Source of the DNA: SIG672 sp045657105
Lineage (GTDB): Bacteria; Bacillota; Clostridia; Oscillospirales; CAG-272
Assembly (NCBI GenBank): GCA_045657105.1
Contig: JAZOSN010000051.1
Span: 1 to 14,449, forward strand
DNA length: 14,449 nucleotides
Direction of reading: 5' to 3'
The notes under the pieces are model-generated. The model saw only the letters and a list, made by a program, of their open reading frames with translations, was not told where the DNA came from and made no database searches. Of the stretch, positions 6,935 to 13,524 are shown piece after piece (within the stretch, counting starts at the first letter, position 1; each line of letters opens with the position of its first letter). Both the position numbers and the translations under genes were made by a program.

Positions 6935-7591
6935 TTAAGTAACCTTGCCTGCCTTTTTGCTTTTGCAAATATCGGCAAGCGGACATTCATCGCAAAGAGG
7001 ATTTTTCGCACGGCAGGTATCGCGCCCGAACCAGACGAGTCTATGGCAGAAATCGCTCTGTTTTTCCTCGTCTATTATAGCGGAAAGTGCTCTCTCAACC
7101 TTCAACGGATTTTTCTCACCGTCGGGAACAAGTCCGAGCCGTCCGCTTATACGGATACAGTGTGTATCGGTCACGACTGCGGGCCTTTTATAAATATCCC
7201 CGAGAAGAAGATTTGCCACCTTACGTCCGACGCCCGGGAATTTCAGAAGCTCGTCCATACTGTCAGGAAGAACACCCTTGTAAATTTCGGTGAGCATACG
7301 GCATTCTTCCTTGATCTCGGCGGATTTTACTCTATAAAGTCCGCAAGGAAACACTATCTTTTCTATATCCGAAAGCTCTCCTGCCGCAAGTGCCTCAGGA
7401 GTCGGATATTTACTGAAAAGCTCCCTGCAAACGATGTTTACGCGCGCATCTGTGCACTGCGCGGAAAGCCGTCCCATAACGAGCAGCTTCCAGGGCTCGC
7501 CGTTGTATTCGAGCGCGCAGACGACATCGGGATAGATATTTTCAAGCCGAGAAACTATTTCTGCGGCGTGTTTTCTCAGTTTAGCATCCAT
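6935..7591 (-). CDS. nth: Endonuclease III, DNA glycosylase/AP lyase
   Basis: Endonuclease III removes oxidised pyrimidines from DNA and nicks the resulting abasic site, starting base-excision repair. The 218-residue length is normal. The helix-hairpin-helix is LLKFPGVGRKVANLLLG (115-131) with catalytic Lys124; the catalytic aspartate is Asp142 in VVTDTHCIRISGRLGL. The [4Fe-4S] ligands Cys193, Cys200, Cys203 and Cys209 keep the standard C-x6-C-x2-C-x5-C spacing. The early segment RLSAQCTD (41-48) corresponds to LLSAQTTD in relatives. It is the last gene of the dut-maf-nth operon: its ATG shares one base with the maf stop codon (TAATG). No strong terminator hairpin follows the stop codon. Confidence 0.96.
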   Translation of the reverse strand: MDAKLRKHAAEIVSRLENIYPDVVCALEYNGEPWKLLVMGRLSAQCTDARVNIVCRELFSKYPTPEALAAGELSDIEKIVFPCGLYRVKSAEIKEECRMLTEIYKGVLPDSMDELLKFPGVGRKVANLLLGDIYKRPAVVTDTHCIRISGRLGLVPDGEKNPLKVERALSAIIDEEKQSDFCHRLVWFGRDTCRAKNPLCDECPLADICKSKKAGKVT

Positions 7592-8175
7592 TAGTTTTTC
7601 TTTCTGAAATCAAGAAGCGAGATGCCAAGCTCTTCTCTCATCACGCTTTCGATGGTAGAGAGCGGCATACCTACGACGTTATTGAAATCTCCGTTGATCG
7701 CGGCAACGAAAAATCCGCCGTTTTCCTGAATTCCGTATCCGCCCGCCTTATCGTAGGGCTCGTCGGTATCAATATACTCGTTTATTTCTTTTTCGGTAAG
7801 ATCTCTGAATTTGACCTTGGTGCAGACCGCACCGCTGACCTTTTTATCTCCGTGGAGAATAGCGTATCCGCTATAAACCTTATGAACCGTACCCGAAAGC
7901 GCCTTTATCATTTCATACGCCTCGCGCCTGTCAGATGGCTTTCCGAATATTCTGTTGCCAAGCGCAACCACGGTATCAGAGGCGATAACGACGTCGTTTT
8001 TATCGGCTTTTGCCGCCTCTGCTTTTCTCTCAGAGAGTATCTCGACAAGTCTTGACGGAACTATTCTGCCCTTATACGTTTCGTCCGCGTCTGTGGCGAT
8101 CGCCTCATAGCTGAGTCCGAGCGAATCGAACATTTGACGGCGTCTTAGACTTTTCGATGCAAGTATAAGCTTCAT
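7591..8175 (-). CDS. maf: Maf-family nucleoside triphosphate pyrophosphatase
   Basis: Maf proteins hydrolyse non-canonical or excess nucleotides (dTTP, UTP and modified pyrimidine triphosphates in the YhdE type) to monophosphates, which cleans the nucleotide pool. The 194-residue length is typical. The N-terminal signature ILASKSLRRRQMF (4-16) holds the conserved Ser-x-x-Arg-Arg phosphate-binding residues. IASDTVVALGNRIFGKP (64-80) has the catalytic Asp67 and the GKP motif. YDKAGGYGIQ (141-150) and GDFNNVVGMP (162-171) complete the active site. The gene starts 12 bases after dut and overlaps nth by one base. The exact nucleotide preference cannot be fixed from sequence alone, and a link to septum inhibition, known in Bacillus, is not shown here. 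Confidence 0.95.
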   Translation of the reverse strand: MKLILASKSLRRRQMFDSLGLSYEAIATDADETYKGRIVPSRLVEILSERKAEAAKADKNDVVIASDTVVALGNRIFGKPSDRREAYEMIKALSGTVHKVYSGYAILHGDKKVSGAVCTKVKFRDLTEKEINEYIDTDEPYDKAGGYGIQENGGFFVAAINGDFNNVVGMPLSTIESVMREELGISLLDFRKKN

Positions 8176-8187
8176 TTTCCCACCGCC

Positions 8188-8628
8188 TTAAACCTTTCCG
8201 GTCGAGCCGAAGCCGCCTGCACCGCGTTCGGTTTCATCAAGCTCGTCGCAAACTATAAAGTTTGCCGTAAGTACGGGCATTATCATCATCTGTGCAACTC
8301 GCTCTCCCGGAGTTACGGTATAATCCTCATCTGAAATATTTGCCGCGGAAAAGAAGATCTCTCCTCTGTAATCACTGTCTATTACACCTATTCCGTTTGC
8401 GGCGGTAATTCCCTTCTTAGCTGAAAGTCCGCTTCTTGCACTGATGACTGCTACCGTATTTTCGGGAAGCGAAATAGCAATTCCGGTAGGAATAAGCACT
8501 CTTTTGCCCGCGGGGACAACGATAGGCGCCTCAGATGCCGAAACGAGATCGAACGCCGCAGAGCCTGCGGTTGCATATTTGGGAAGCGAGATGTTTTCGC
8601 GAAGTATTTTGATTTTTACGTCTGTCAT
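8188..8628 (-). CDS. dut: Deoxyuridine 5'-triphosphate nucleotidohydrolase (dUTPase)
   Basis: dUTPase converts dUTP to dUMP and pyrophosphate, which keeps uracil out of DNA and supplies dUMP for thymidylate synthesis. All five motifs of the trimeric family are present in 146 residues: AGSAAFDL (21-28), ARSGLSAKKG (64-73), NGIGVIDSDYRGEI (78-91) with the general base Asp84, PGERVAQMMI (107-116), and the C-terminal phosphate-closing arm RGAGGFGSTG (134-143). The start is supported by AAAGGCGG about ten bases upstream and by a near-consensus promoter. It leads the dut-maf-nth operon. Nothing is missing or unusual in the protein. Confidence 0.97.
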   Translation of the reverse strand: MTDVKIKILRENISLPKYATAGSAAFDLVSASEAPIVVPAGKRVLIPTGIAISLPENTVAVISARSGLSAKKGITAANGIGVIDSDYRGEIFFSAANISDEDYTVTPGERVAQMMIMPVLTANFIVCDELDETERGAGGFGSTGKV

Positions 8629-8663
8629 TTTATTATCCGCCTTTCACTAATCTTACTTTAAAT

Positions 8664-8692
8664 ATAATATCATTTTAAGCGCAAACTGTCAA
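8664..8692 (-). promoter_or_regulatory. Promoter of the dut-maf-nth operon
   Basis: On the minus strand TTGACA (8692-8687), a 17-base spacer and TATTAT (8669-8664) lie about 36 bases before the dut start codon. The -35 is perfect and the -10 has five of six consensus bases. Confidence 0.82.
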
Positions 8693-8750
8693 GTGAAAAA
8701 GACTCAGAAGTTTGAAACAACAGCTTTTTTGATTTTATCGTCAAATAAGA

Positions 8751-8779
8751 TTGACTTATGGGAAATAATATGTTATAAT
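8751..8779 (+). promoter_or_regulatory. Promoter of the glutaminase A-like gene
   Basis: TTGACT (8751-8756), a 17-base spacer and a perfect TATAAT (8774-8779) precede the gene by about 44 bases. AAAGGAA at 8807-8813 is the likely ribosome binding site. Confidence 0.82.
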
Positions 8780-8822
8780 TTAGTAGAATAAACCAATCAT
8801 ATCTTGAAAGGAACCACACATT

Positions 8823-10787
8823 ATGAAACTCAGACCTCCGGCAGTGCCGCTTATTACGGTAGACCCTTACTTTTCGGTATGGTCTCCCGCCGACCGTCTT
8901 ACAGGCGCAGCTCCCATTCACTGGACTACGAAGCCCAACACCGCGCTCGGTTTTGTTACGATCGACGGACAGACCTTCCGCTTTATGGGCGTATGCGACA
9001 CTCCCGAAATGAAGCAGACAAAGCTTAATTTCACCGCTCTTTCCACCGAGTACCGTTTTGAGGCGGCAGGCATTGAGCTGAAAGCTATTTTCACAACTCC
9101 TCTGCTTATTAACGATTATTACTATTTCACGCGTCCGATAAGCTATCTCAAAGTTTCCTACAAATCGCTCGATAAGAAGGAGCACGACGTAAAGGTCAAG
9201 CTCTGCTTCTCCGAGGAGATCTGTATAAATCTTCGCGGAACAGAGAAAGTCGTTGCCGAAACTCTTTCCTGCGGCGATATCAAGTCCGCAAAGATGGGCT
9301 CCGAAGCGCAGGCAGTCCTTGCACGCGACGGTGACGATATCAGAATTAACTGGGGTTATTTTTACATATCGACCAAGGGTGAAAACGCGGTCACGTCTAT
9401 CGAAAAGATCAAGACTCCCATACCCGGAGCAAAGCCCGGCGACGAGCCGAAGCCTGATATGACCTTCGTATGCGCCCAAAACACTCTCTGCGCAGACTGC
9501 GGAGCACTCTTCACCTTCGCTTACGACGACGTTGAGAGTATAGTCTATTTCGGCAATCGTCTTAAATCCTACTGGAACAAGGACGGTGCGAAGATCGAGG
9601 ACGAGATCGTAAAGGCTTTTGCGGATTACAGTGACGTTATGGTCAAATGCACCGAATTTGATGACCGTCTTTTCCTCGACGCTACCCGCGCGGGCGGTGA
9701 AAAATACGCTGAAATTCTTGAACTCTCCTTCCGTCAGGCGTGCGCGGCACACAAGCTCGTGCTTGACGAAAACGGTGACATCCTCTACATATCCAAGGAA
9801 TGTCACTCTAACGGCTGCGCGGCAACCGTTGACGTAAGCTATCCCTCGATCCCGATGTTCCTTCTCTACAATCCCGAGCTCGTTTTCGGTATGATGCGCC
9901 CGATATACAAATTCGCGCGTATGAGCGACAAGTGGGAATACGACTTCGCTCCTCACGATGCGGGAAGATATCCTTGGGTGAACGGTCAGGTCTACGGTCT
10001 GCATGACACCGACGAGGGCAAAAAACTCCTTCACGAGTTCCAGATGCCAGTTGAAGAATGCGGAAATATGCTCGTTATGGCGGCCGCCGCGGCTATCGCA
10101 AGCGGCGATACGAAGATGGCAGAGGAAAATCTCGATCTGCTCGAAATGTGGGTAAAGTACCTCTTTGAAAACGGAAGAGATCCCGAAAACCAGCTCTGCA
10201 CCGACGACTTTGCCGGACATCTCGCGCACAACTGCAACCTTTCACTCAAAGCAATCTCGGGTATTCTCGGACTCGGAATTATCTATAAAATGCTCGGAAA
10301 CGAGGAAAAGTTCGAGGAATATAAGAAGATCGCGCACGAAATGTCGCTTGACTGGATCGAGCGTGCAAGAAACGAGGACGGAAGCTTCCGCCTTGCATTC
10401 GACCGCGAAGGCACGTTCAGTATGAAGTACAACATCATTTGGGATAAGCTCTTCGGAACGAACGTTATGCCGAGATCGGCAATAAACGCCGAGGTCGCAA
10501 GCTACCGCCGCAAGATGAACAAGTACGGTCTGCCGCTTGACAACCGTTCGCTCTACACCAAGAGCGACTGGCTCGTCTGGACTGCGACTCTTGCAGAATC
10601 AAAGGACGACTTTATCGAGTTCATCGAGCCCCTTTGGGATGCTTACAACTCCTCTGAAAGCCGTGGCCCTATGACAGACTGGTTCTGGACACACACCGCC
10701 ACAATTCGCGGATTCCGCCACAGAAGCGTAGTCGGCGGACACTGGATCAAGCTTCTTGAATACAGCGAAAAAATGAAGATAGACTGA
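8823..10787 (+). CDS. Glutaminase A/DUF4965-family protein
   Basis: The 654-residue protein has the architecture of the family named after fungal glutaminase A: a DUF4964-type N-terminus (RPPAVPLITVDPYFSVWSPA, 4-23), a DUF5127-type beta-rich region to about residue 280, then a DUF4965/DUF1793 helical-hairpin domain. Marks of the last domain are MPVEECGNMLVMAAAAA, CTDDFAGHLAHNCNLSLKAI, YNIIWDKLFGTNVMP and KYGLPLDNRSLYTKSDWLVW. Fungal members hydrolyse glutamine, but in bacteria the fold resembles (alpha/alpha)6 glycosidases and the genes often lie near glycan-degradation genes, so a carbohydrate substrate is an open alternative. There is no signal peptide, which is unlike many members and suggests a cytoplasmic protein. 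It is monocistronic with its own promoter and terminator. The family assignment is secure; the activity is not. Confidence 0.85.
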   Translation: MKLRPPAVPLITVDPYFSVWSPADRLTGAAPIHWTTKPNTALGFVTIDGQTFRFMGVCDTPEMKQTKLNFTALSTEYRFEAAGIELKAIFTTPLLINDYYYFTRPISYLKVSYKSLDKKEHDVKVKLCFSEEICINLRGTEKVVAETLSCGDIKSAKMGSEAQAVLARDGDDIRINWGYFYISTKGENAVTSIEKIKTPIPGAKPGDEPKPDMTFVCAQNTLCADCGALFTFAYDDVESIVYFGNRLKSYWNKDGAKIEDEIVKAFADYSDVMVKCTEFDDRLFLDATRAGGEKYAEILELSFRQACAAHKLVLDENGDILYISKECHSNGCAATVDVSYPSIPMFLLYNPELVFGMMRPIYKFARMSDKWEYDFAPHDAGRYPWVNGQVYGLHDTDEGKKLLHEFQMPVEECGNMLVMAAAAAIASGDTKMAEENLDLLEMWVKYLFENGRDPENQLCTDDFAGHLAHNCNLSLKAISGILGLGIIYKMLGNEEKFEEYKKIAHEMSLDWIERARNEDGSFRLAFDREGTFSMKYNIIWDKLFGTNVMPRSAINAEVASYRRKMNKYGLPLDNRSLYTKSDWLVWTATLAESKDDFIEFIEPLWDAYNSSESRGPMTDWFWTHTATIRGFRHRSVVGGHWIKLLEYSEKMKID

Positions 10788-10799
10788 TTGTCGCATACA

Positions 10800-10829
10800 A
10801 AAACCGCAAGGAAAATTCCTTGCGGTTTT
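10800..10829. terminator. Bidirectional terminator after the glutaminase A-like gene
   Basis: AAACCGCAAGGAA pairs with TTCCTTGCGGTTT across a short A/T loop. T-rich sequence follows on the plus strand, and A residues precede it on the other side. It lies between two convergent genes. Confidence 0.85.
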
Positions 10830-10846
10830 ATTTTGTTGTCTATCAA

Positions 10847-12394
10847 TTATTCTTCGTTATAGCACTCGAATATCTCTTCTACTCTTTCCTTATCCTTGTT
10901 TTTAGTGATAAGGCTAACGAGCGGAACGACGATCATAGAAACCGCCATAGCCGCAACACCCATTTCGGGAGATTTTGCCACTGCCGCCGAGAATCCGGAG
11001 TTGAGAGTTATAACGAGTGTCGTTACGCCGACCGTGAGAAGTCCTGCGATCATACCCGAATATGCACCGATCTTGGTGATCTTCTTCGAAAAGAGTCCCC
11101 ATATGTACGGGCCGATAAAGCAACCCGAAACCACACCCCAAGAGAAGGACATAAGGCTTACGATGATCGGAATATTCTGAGTTGCGAAAATAAACGAGCA
11201 AGCAACGAATGCAAGACAGAAGATTCTTGTAAGAAGCATCTGAGTTTCGGGCTTTGTTTCCTTCTTTCTGAGCGCGGGGATAAGGTCAACCGCAACCGCA
11301 GAAGCAGAGGTAAGAACGACCGCTTCGAGAGTAGACATCGACGCCGACAGAAGAAGGATCATAATGACCGCGAGAAGAATAATTCCAAGAGTTCCGTTTC
11401 CTAGAACCTCCATAAGCACCGCGGGAATTACCGAGTCAATTCCGCCCTCGGGGAGCTGTCCGCCGAGAATAAGTCTTGATGCGCTTCCAATAAGATATGC
11501 GCCGCAACCGATAACCGTGCAGAATATAGTAGATATGATCGTTCCGCGCTTTATAGCCGCAGTATCCTTGATCGCGTAGAATTTACCGATCATCTGAGGA
11601 AGTCCCCACGTGCCAAAGCTGGTAAGCATAATATTTACACACAGGAACTTGAAGGCCGATCCGCCGAAAATACTCGTAAGTTGATCTCCCGTAACCGTAT
11701 CTCCTTCGGCGGTAGGAACGAAGTTTTTCAGATTTTCAATAAGTCCGGTAATTCCGCCAACGTTGTCGTGTCCGAGAACTGCCACAATAAGACATACGAC
11801 ACCGGCTATCATAACTATTCCCTGAATTAGGTCAGTGTAGGCGGTAGCTATGTATCCGCCTGCAACGAGATAAACTGCGGTAAGGCAGGCAATTATAAGC
11901 ATCCATACCCAGGTATCAACGCCGGGGAAAACCGCACTGAAAAGCGATCCGAGTCCTTTGTATACCGCCGCAGAGTAAGGAACGAGGAACACGAAAATTA
12001 TGATCGCCGCAAAGATCTTCATACCCTTCGAGGCATATCTTTTCTCGAAATATTCGGACATGGTTTTCGCGGAAAGCTTTTTCGTCATCTTTCTCGTGCG
12101 ATTAGCAATGAGTATCCACGAAAGAAGACAACCGAGAACTGCGTTTCCTATACCGATCCATATAGCACCGATACCGATGTTCCAACCGTGCTGTCCTGCA
12201 TATCCGACGAACACGACCGCCGAGAAGTAGGTGGTTCCGTAAGCAAATGCAGTTACCCACGCGCCGACGTTTCTTCCCCCGATAAGGAAATGATCAAGCG
12301 TCTTGGATTTTCCGTAGCTTATACAGCCGATGAGTGCCATCGCGACCGCGTAAATGCAGAGCGCGATGATTGTGTAAAGTTGTGCGTCTGTCAT
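10847..12394 (-). CDS. Sodium:solute symporter family (SSS), probable amino-acid uptake
   Basis: The 515-residue integral membrane protein has about 13 hydrophobic helices, as usual for the SSS family that includes PutP and PanF. Family features are SKTLDHFLIGGRNVGAWVTA near the start, TYFSAVVFVGYAGQHGW in the second helix region, LVAGGYIATAYTDLIQGIVM (the standard SSS signature before the sixth helix) and LLLSASMSTLEAVVLTSASA, where Ser/Thr residues of the sodium site lie. It couples sodium entry to uptake of a solute. The substrate is not readable from the protein, but the gene lies behind a T-box leader, which strongly suggests an amino acid or its precursor. The ATG has a strong AGGAGGT site at 12402-12408. 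The gene is transcribed alone and ends at the shared terminator. Confidence 0.92.
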   Translation of the reverse strand: MTDAQLYTIIALCIYAVAMALIGCISYGKSKTLDHFLIGGRNVGAWVTAFAYGTTYFSAVVFVGYAGQHGWNIGIGAIWIGIGNAVLGCLLSWILIANRTRKMTKKLSAKTMSEYFEKRYASKGMKIFAAIIIFVFLVPYSAAVYKGLGSLFSAVFPGVDTWVWMLIIACLTAVYLVAGGYIATAYTDLIQGIVMIAGVVCLIVAVLGHDNVGGITGLIENLKNFVPTAEGDTVTGDQLTSIFGGSAFKFLCVNIMLTSFGTWGLPQMIGKFYAIKDTAAIKRGTIISTIFCTVIGCGAYLIGSASRLILGGQLPEGGIDSVIPAVLMEVLGNGTLGIILLAVIMILLLSASMSTLEAVVLTSASAVAVDLIPALRKKETKPETQMLLTRIFCLAFVACSFIFATQNIPIIVSLMSFSWGVVSGCFIGPYIWGLFSKKITKIGAYSGMIAGLLTVGVTTLVITLNSGFSAAVAKSPEMGVAAMAVSMIVVPLVSLITKNKDKERVEEIFECYNEE

Positions 12395-12448
12395 GTTTTT
12401 TTACCTCCTTTTGAGTTTGGAATTACGGAGAAAAAACCGATGTACGGC

Positions 12449-12488
12449 AAAAAAACACGCCCTCCGTATTCCGTTTAGAATACAGAGG
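12449..12488 (-). terminator. T-box-controlled intrinsic terminator
   Basis: CCTCTGTATTC (12488-12478) pairs over 11 bases, with one G-U, with GAATACGGAGG (12471-12461) around a six-base loop, then seven T (12455-12449). The 5' strand is also the 3' part of the T-box antiterminator, so the two folds exclude each other. Confidence 0.9.
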
Positions 12489-12738
12489 ACGAGAAAACCC
12501 GTGGTACCACCTCAGTTTGCCGCCATCTCACGACCGCGGCCTTGCAAAGTGTCAAACAACACTCTCGTTCTATAACGGGAACTCCCGTTGCAGCCTACTT
12601 GAAAAACATTTCGTTCGGTGCACTGCTTGCAAGATGTATTCGGATTGGCGTCGCTTATTGCCTCGCACCGACCGGCAACTCTCTGAAAGCTTTTTCCAAG
12701 CCTACTTTTTCCTGTTCAAACGCATTTATTTTTATGAT
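12449..12738 (-). promoter_or_regulatory. T-box riboswitch controlling the SSS symporter
   Basis: A T-box RNA senses uncharged tRNA and then permits transcription of the gene below it. In order on the minus strand: the lower stem I strand CAGGA (12714-12710); the loop-E strand AGTA with GGCTTGG (12706-12696); AGAGAG (12684-12679) opening a distal arm closed by TTGCC/GGCAA around GGTCGGTGCGA; the return strand CCAATCC followed by GAA (12641-12639); the specifier; then TCTTG pairing with CAGGA. The T-box bulge element GAGGTGGTACCACGGG lies at 12513-12498, and the terminator at 12488-12449. In the usual pattern GAA-N-XYZ the specifier is ACA, threonine (12637-12635). If the codon instead follows GAA directly and is followed by the usual A, it is UAC, tyrosine (12638-12636). 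The bulge reads UGGU, which suits a tRNA with A at position 73; both candidate tRNAs commonly have it. Confidence 0.92.
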
Positions 12739-12744
12739 ATTTGG

Positions 12745-12773
12745 ATTATAGCACATTAAAAGGATGAAGTCAA
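12745..12773 (-). promoter_or_regulatory. Promoter of the T-box/symporter transcript
   Basis: On the minus strand TTGACT (12773-12768), a 17-base spacer and perfect TATAAT (12750-12745) place the transcript start near 12738, just before the T-box stem I. Confidence 0.87.
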
Positions 12774-12827
12774 GAGCTTTTTGAAAATTTATTTTCTTTT
12801 TCATATACTCGCCCCTTTTAAAGGTCA

Positions 12828-13352
12828 TCACATATCTATCGTTTTTCTCTTGGTGAATTCCTCTTCAAATCTTTTCGCGTCTTTTTTGAAACGCTCCGCA
12901 CTGATGCAAGCATCACCGTATCCGAGTTTTAAATTTCCTTTTATCATTAGCATTTGGAGCCAATTCTTATTTTCAAAATATTTATCGGGATTTTTCAGAA
13001 TAATATTTAAAAATCCACCCTTGATATACACTTTTTCCATATCAGACCATACGATTTTACCAAGCGAAATAGCAGATGAATTGTCATAAAAGTAATCGTC
13101 GCAGATCTCGATCAAAGGTTCTTTTGAAAATATCTGTTTAAAAAGGTAAACGTCACCGACGGCGGCAAAGAAAGCGCCCACCAAACACAGTCCTTTTAAC
13201 ACCCAATACAGAAATGCATTATCAAGAAAAACAGCCGGATCATGCGGCAAATTTCTTAAATCAAAAATCACAAAGCAAGAAAGAGCAACTACTGCCGGCA
13301 AAGTAATCAGTGCATATAAAACTGTCTGCTTTTTGTTTTGTTTGATTATCAT
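12828..13352 (-). CDS. Small membrane protein, STM3941-like
   Basis: From the chosen ATG at 13352 the protein has 174 residues. Two hydrophobic segments lie near the N-terminus (LYALITLPAVVALSCFVIF and YWVLKGLCLVGAFFAAVGDVYLF), followed by a soluble C-terminal domain. The pattern PLIEICDDYFYDNSSAISLGKIVWSDMEKVYI and IILKNPDKYFENKN resembles the STM3941 family, whose tail looks like a PH-type fold; its function is unknown. An ATG at 13400 would add 16 residues, but a promoter -10 overlaps that codon (13396-13391) and no ribosome binding site precedes it. The later ATG has an AAGG 13 bases upstream, which is weak, so an intermediate ATG at 13376 also remains possible. The gene is visibly more AT-rich than the housekeeping genes to its left. 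No terminator is seen at its end, so read-through into the T-box region is possible. Confidence 0.75.
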   Translation of the reverse strand: MIIKQNKKQTVLYALITLPAVVALSCFVIFDLRNLPHDPAVFLDNAFLYWVLKGLCLVGAFFAAVGDVYLFKQIFSKEPLIEICDDYFYDNSSAISLGKIVWSDMEKVYIKGGFLNIILKNPDKYFENKNWLQMLMIKGNLKLGYGDACISAERFKKDAKRFEEEFTKRKTIDM

Positions 13353-13390
13353 AGAGCCATCATCGCCTTTCGACATATTTATCTGTAAAT

Positions 13391-13419
13391 ATTTTATCAT
13401 ATGTCTATAAAAAAGTCAA
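13391..13419 (-). promoter_or_regulatory. Promoter of the STM3941-like gene
   Basis: On the minus strand TTGACT (13419-13414), a 17-base spacer and TAAAAT (13396-13391). The -10 overlaps the first possible start codon of the gene below, which argues that translation begins further in. Confidence 0.65.
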
Positions 13420-13454
13420 TGCGAATCGGAAAAGTCGAAATCAGTACAGTAGAT

Positions 13455-13491
13455 GAAAAATCAAGCCCGAGGCATCAACCTCAGGCTTGAT
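13455..13491 (-). terminator. Terminator of the XRE-repeat regulator gene
   Basis: On the minus strand ATCAAGCCTGAGG (13491-13479) pairs over 13 positions, including one U-G, with CCTCGGGCTTGAT (13472-13460), then a T-run to 13456. It lies about 33 bases after the stop codon. Confidence 0.87.
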
Positions 13492-13524
13492 CTTGTTTAA
13501 CAGAAGCGAGTTTTTACGATATTA

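Noticed and set aside
8670..10229. 519-codon open frame on the minus strand
   Set aside because: It is antisense to the well-supported glutaminase A-like gene and covers the dut promoter. Its protein shows no recognisable domain, has an unusual Cys, Arg and Val mix, and its start has no ribosome binding site. It is a codon-bias shadow.
10820..11404. 194-codon open frame on the plus strand
   Set aside because: It is antisense to the symporter; the protein is rich in Arg, Asp, Asn and His with no fold pattern, as expected from reading hydrophobic codons backwards.
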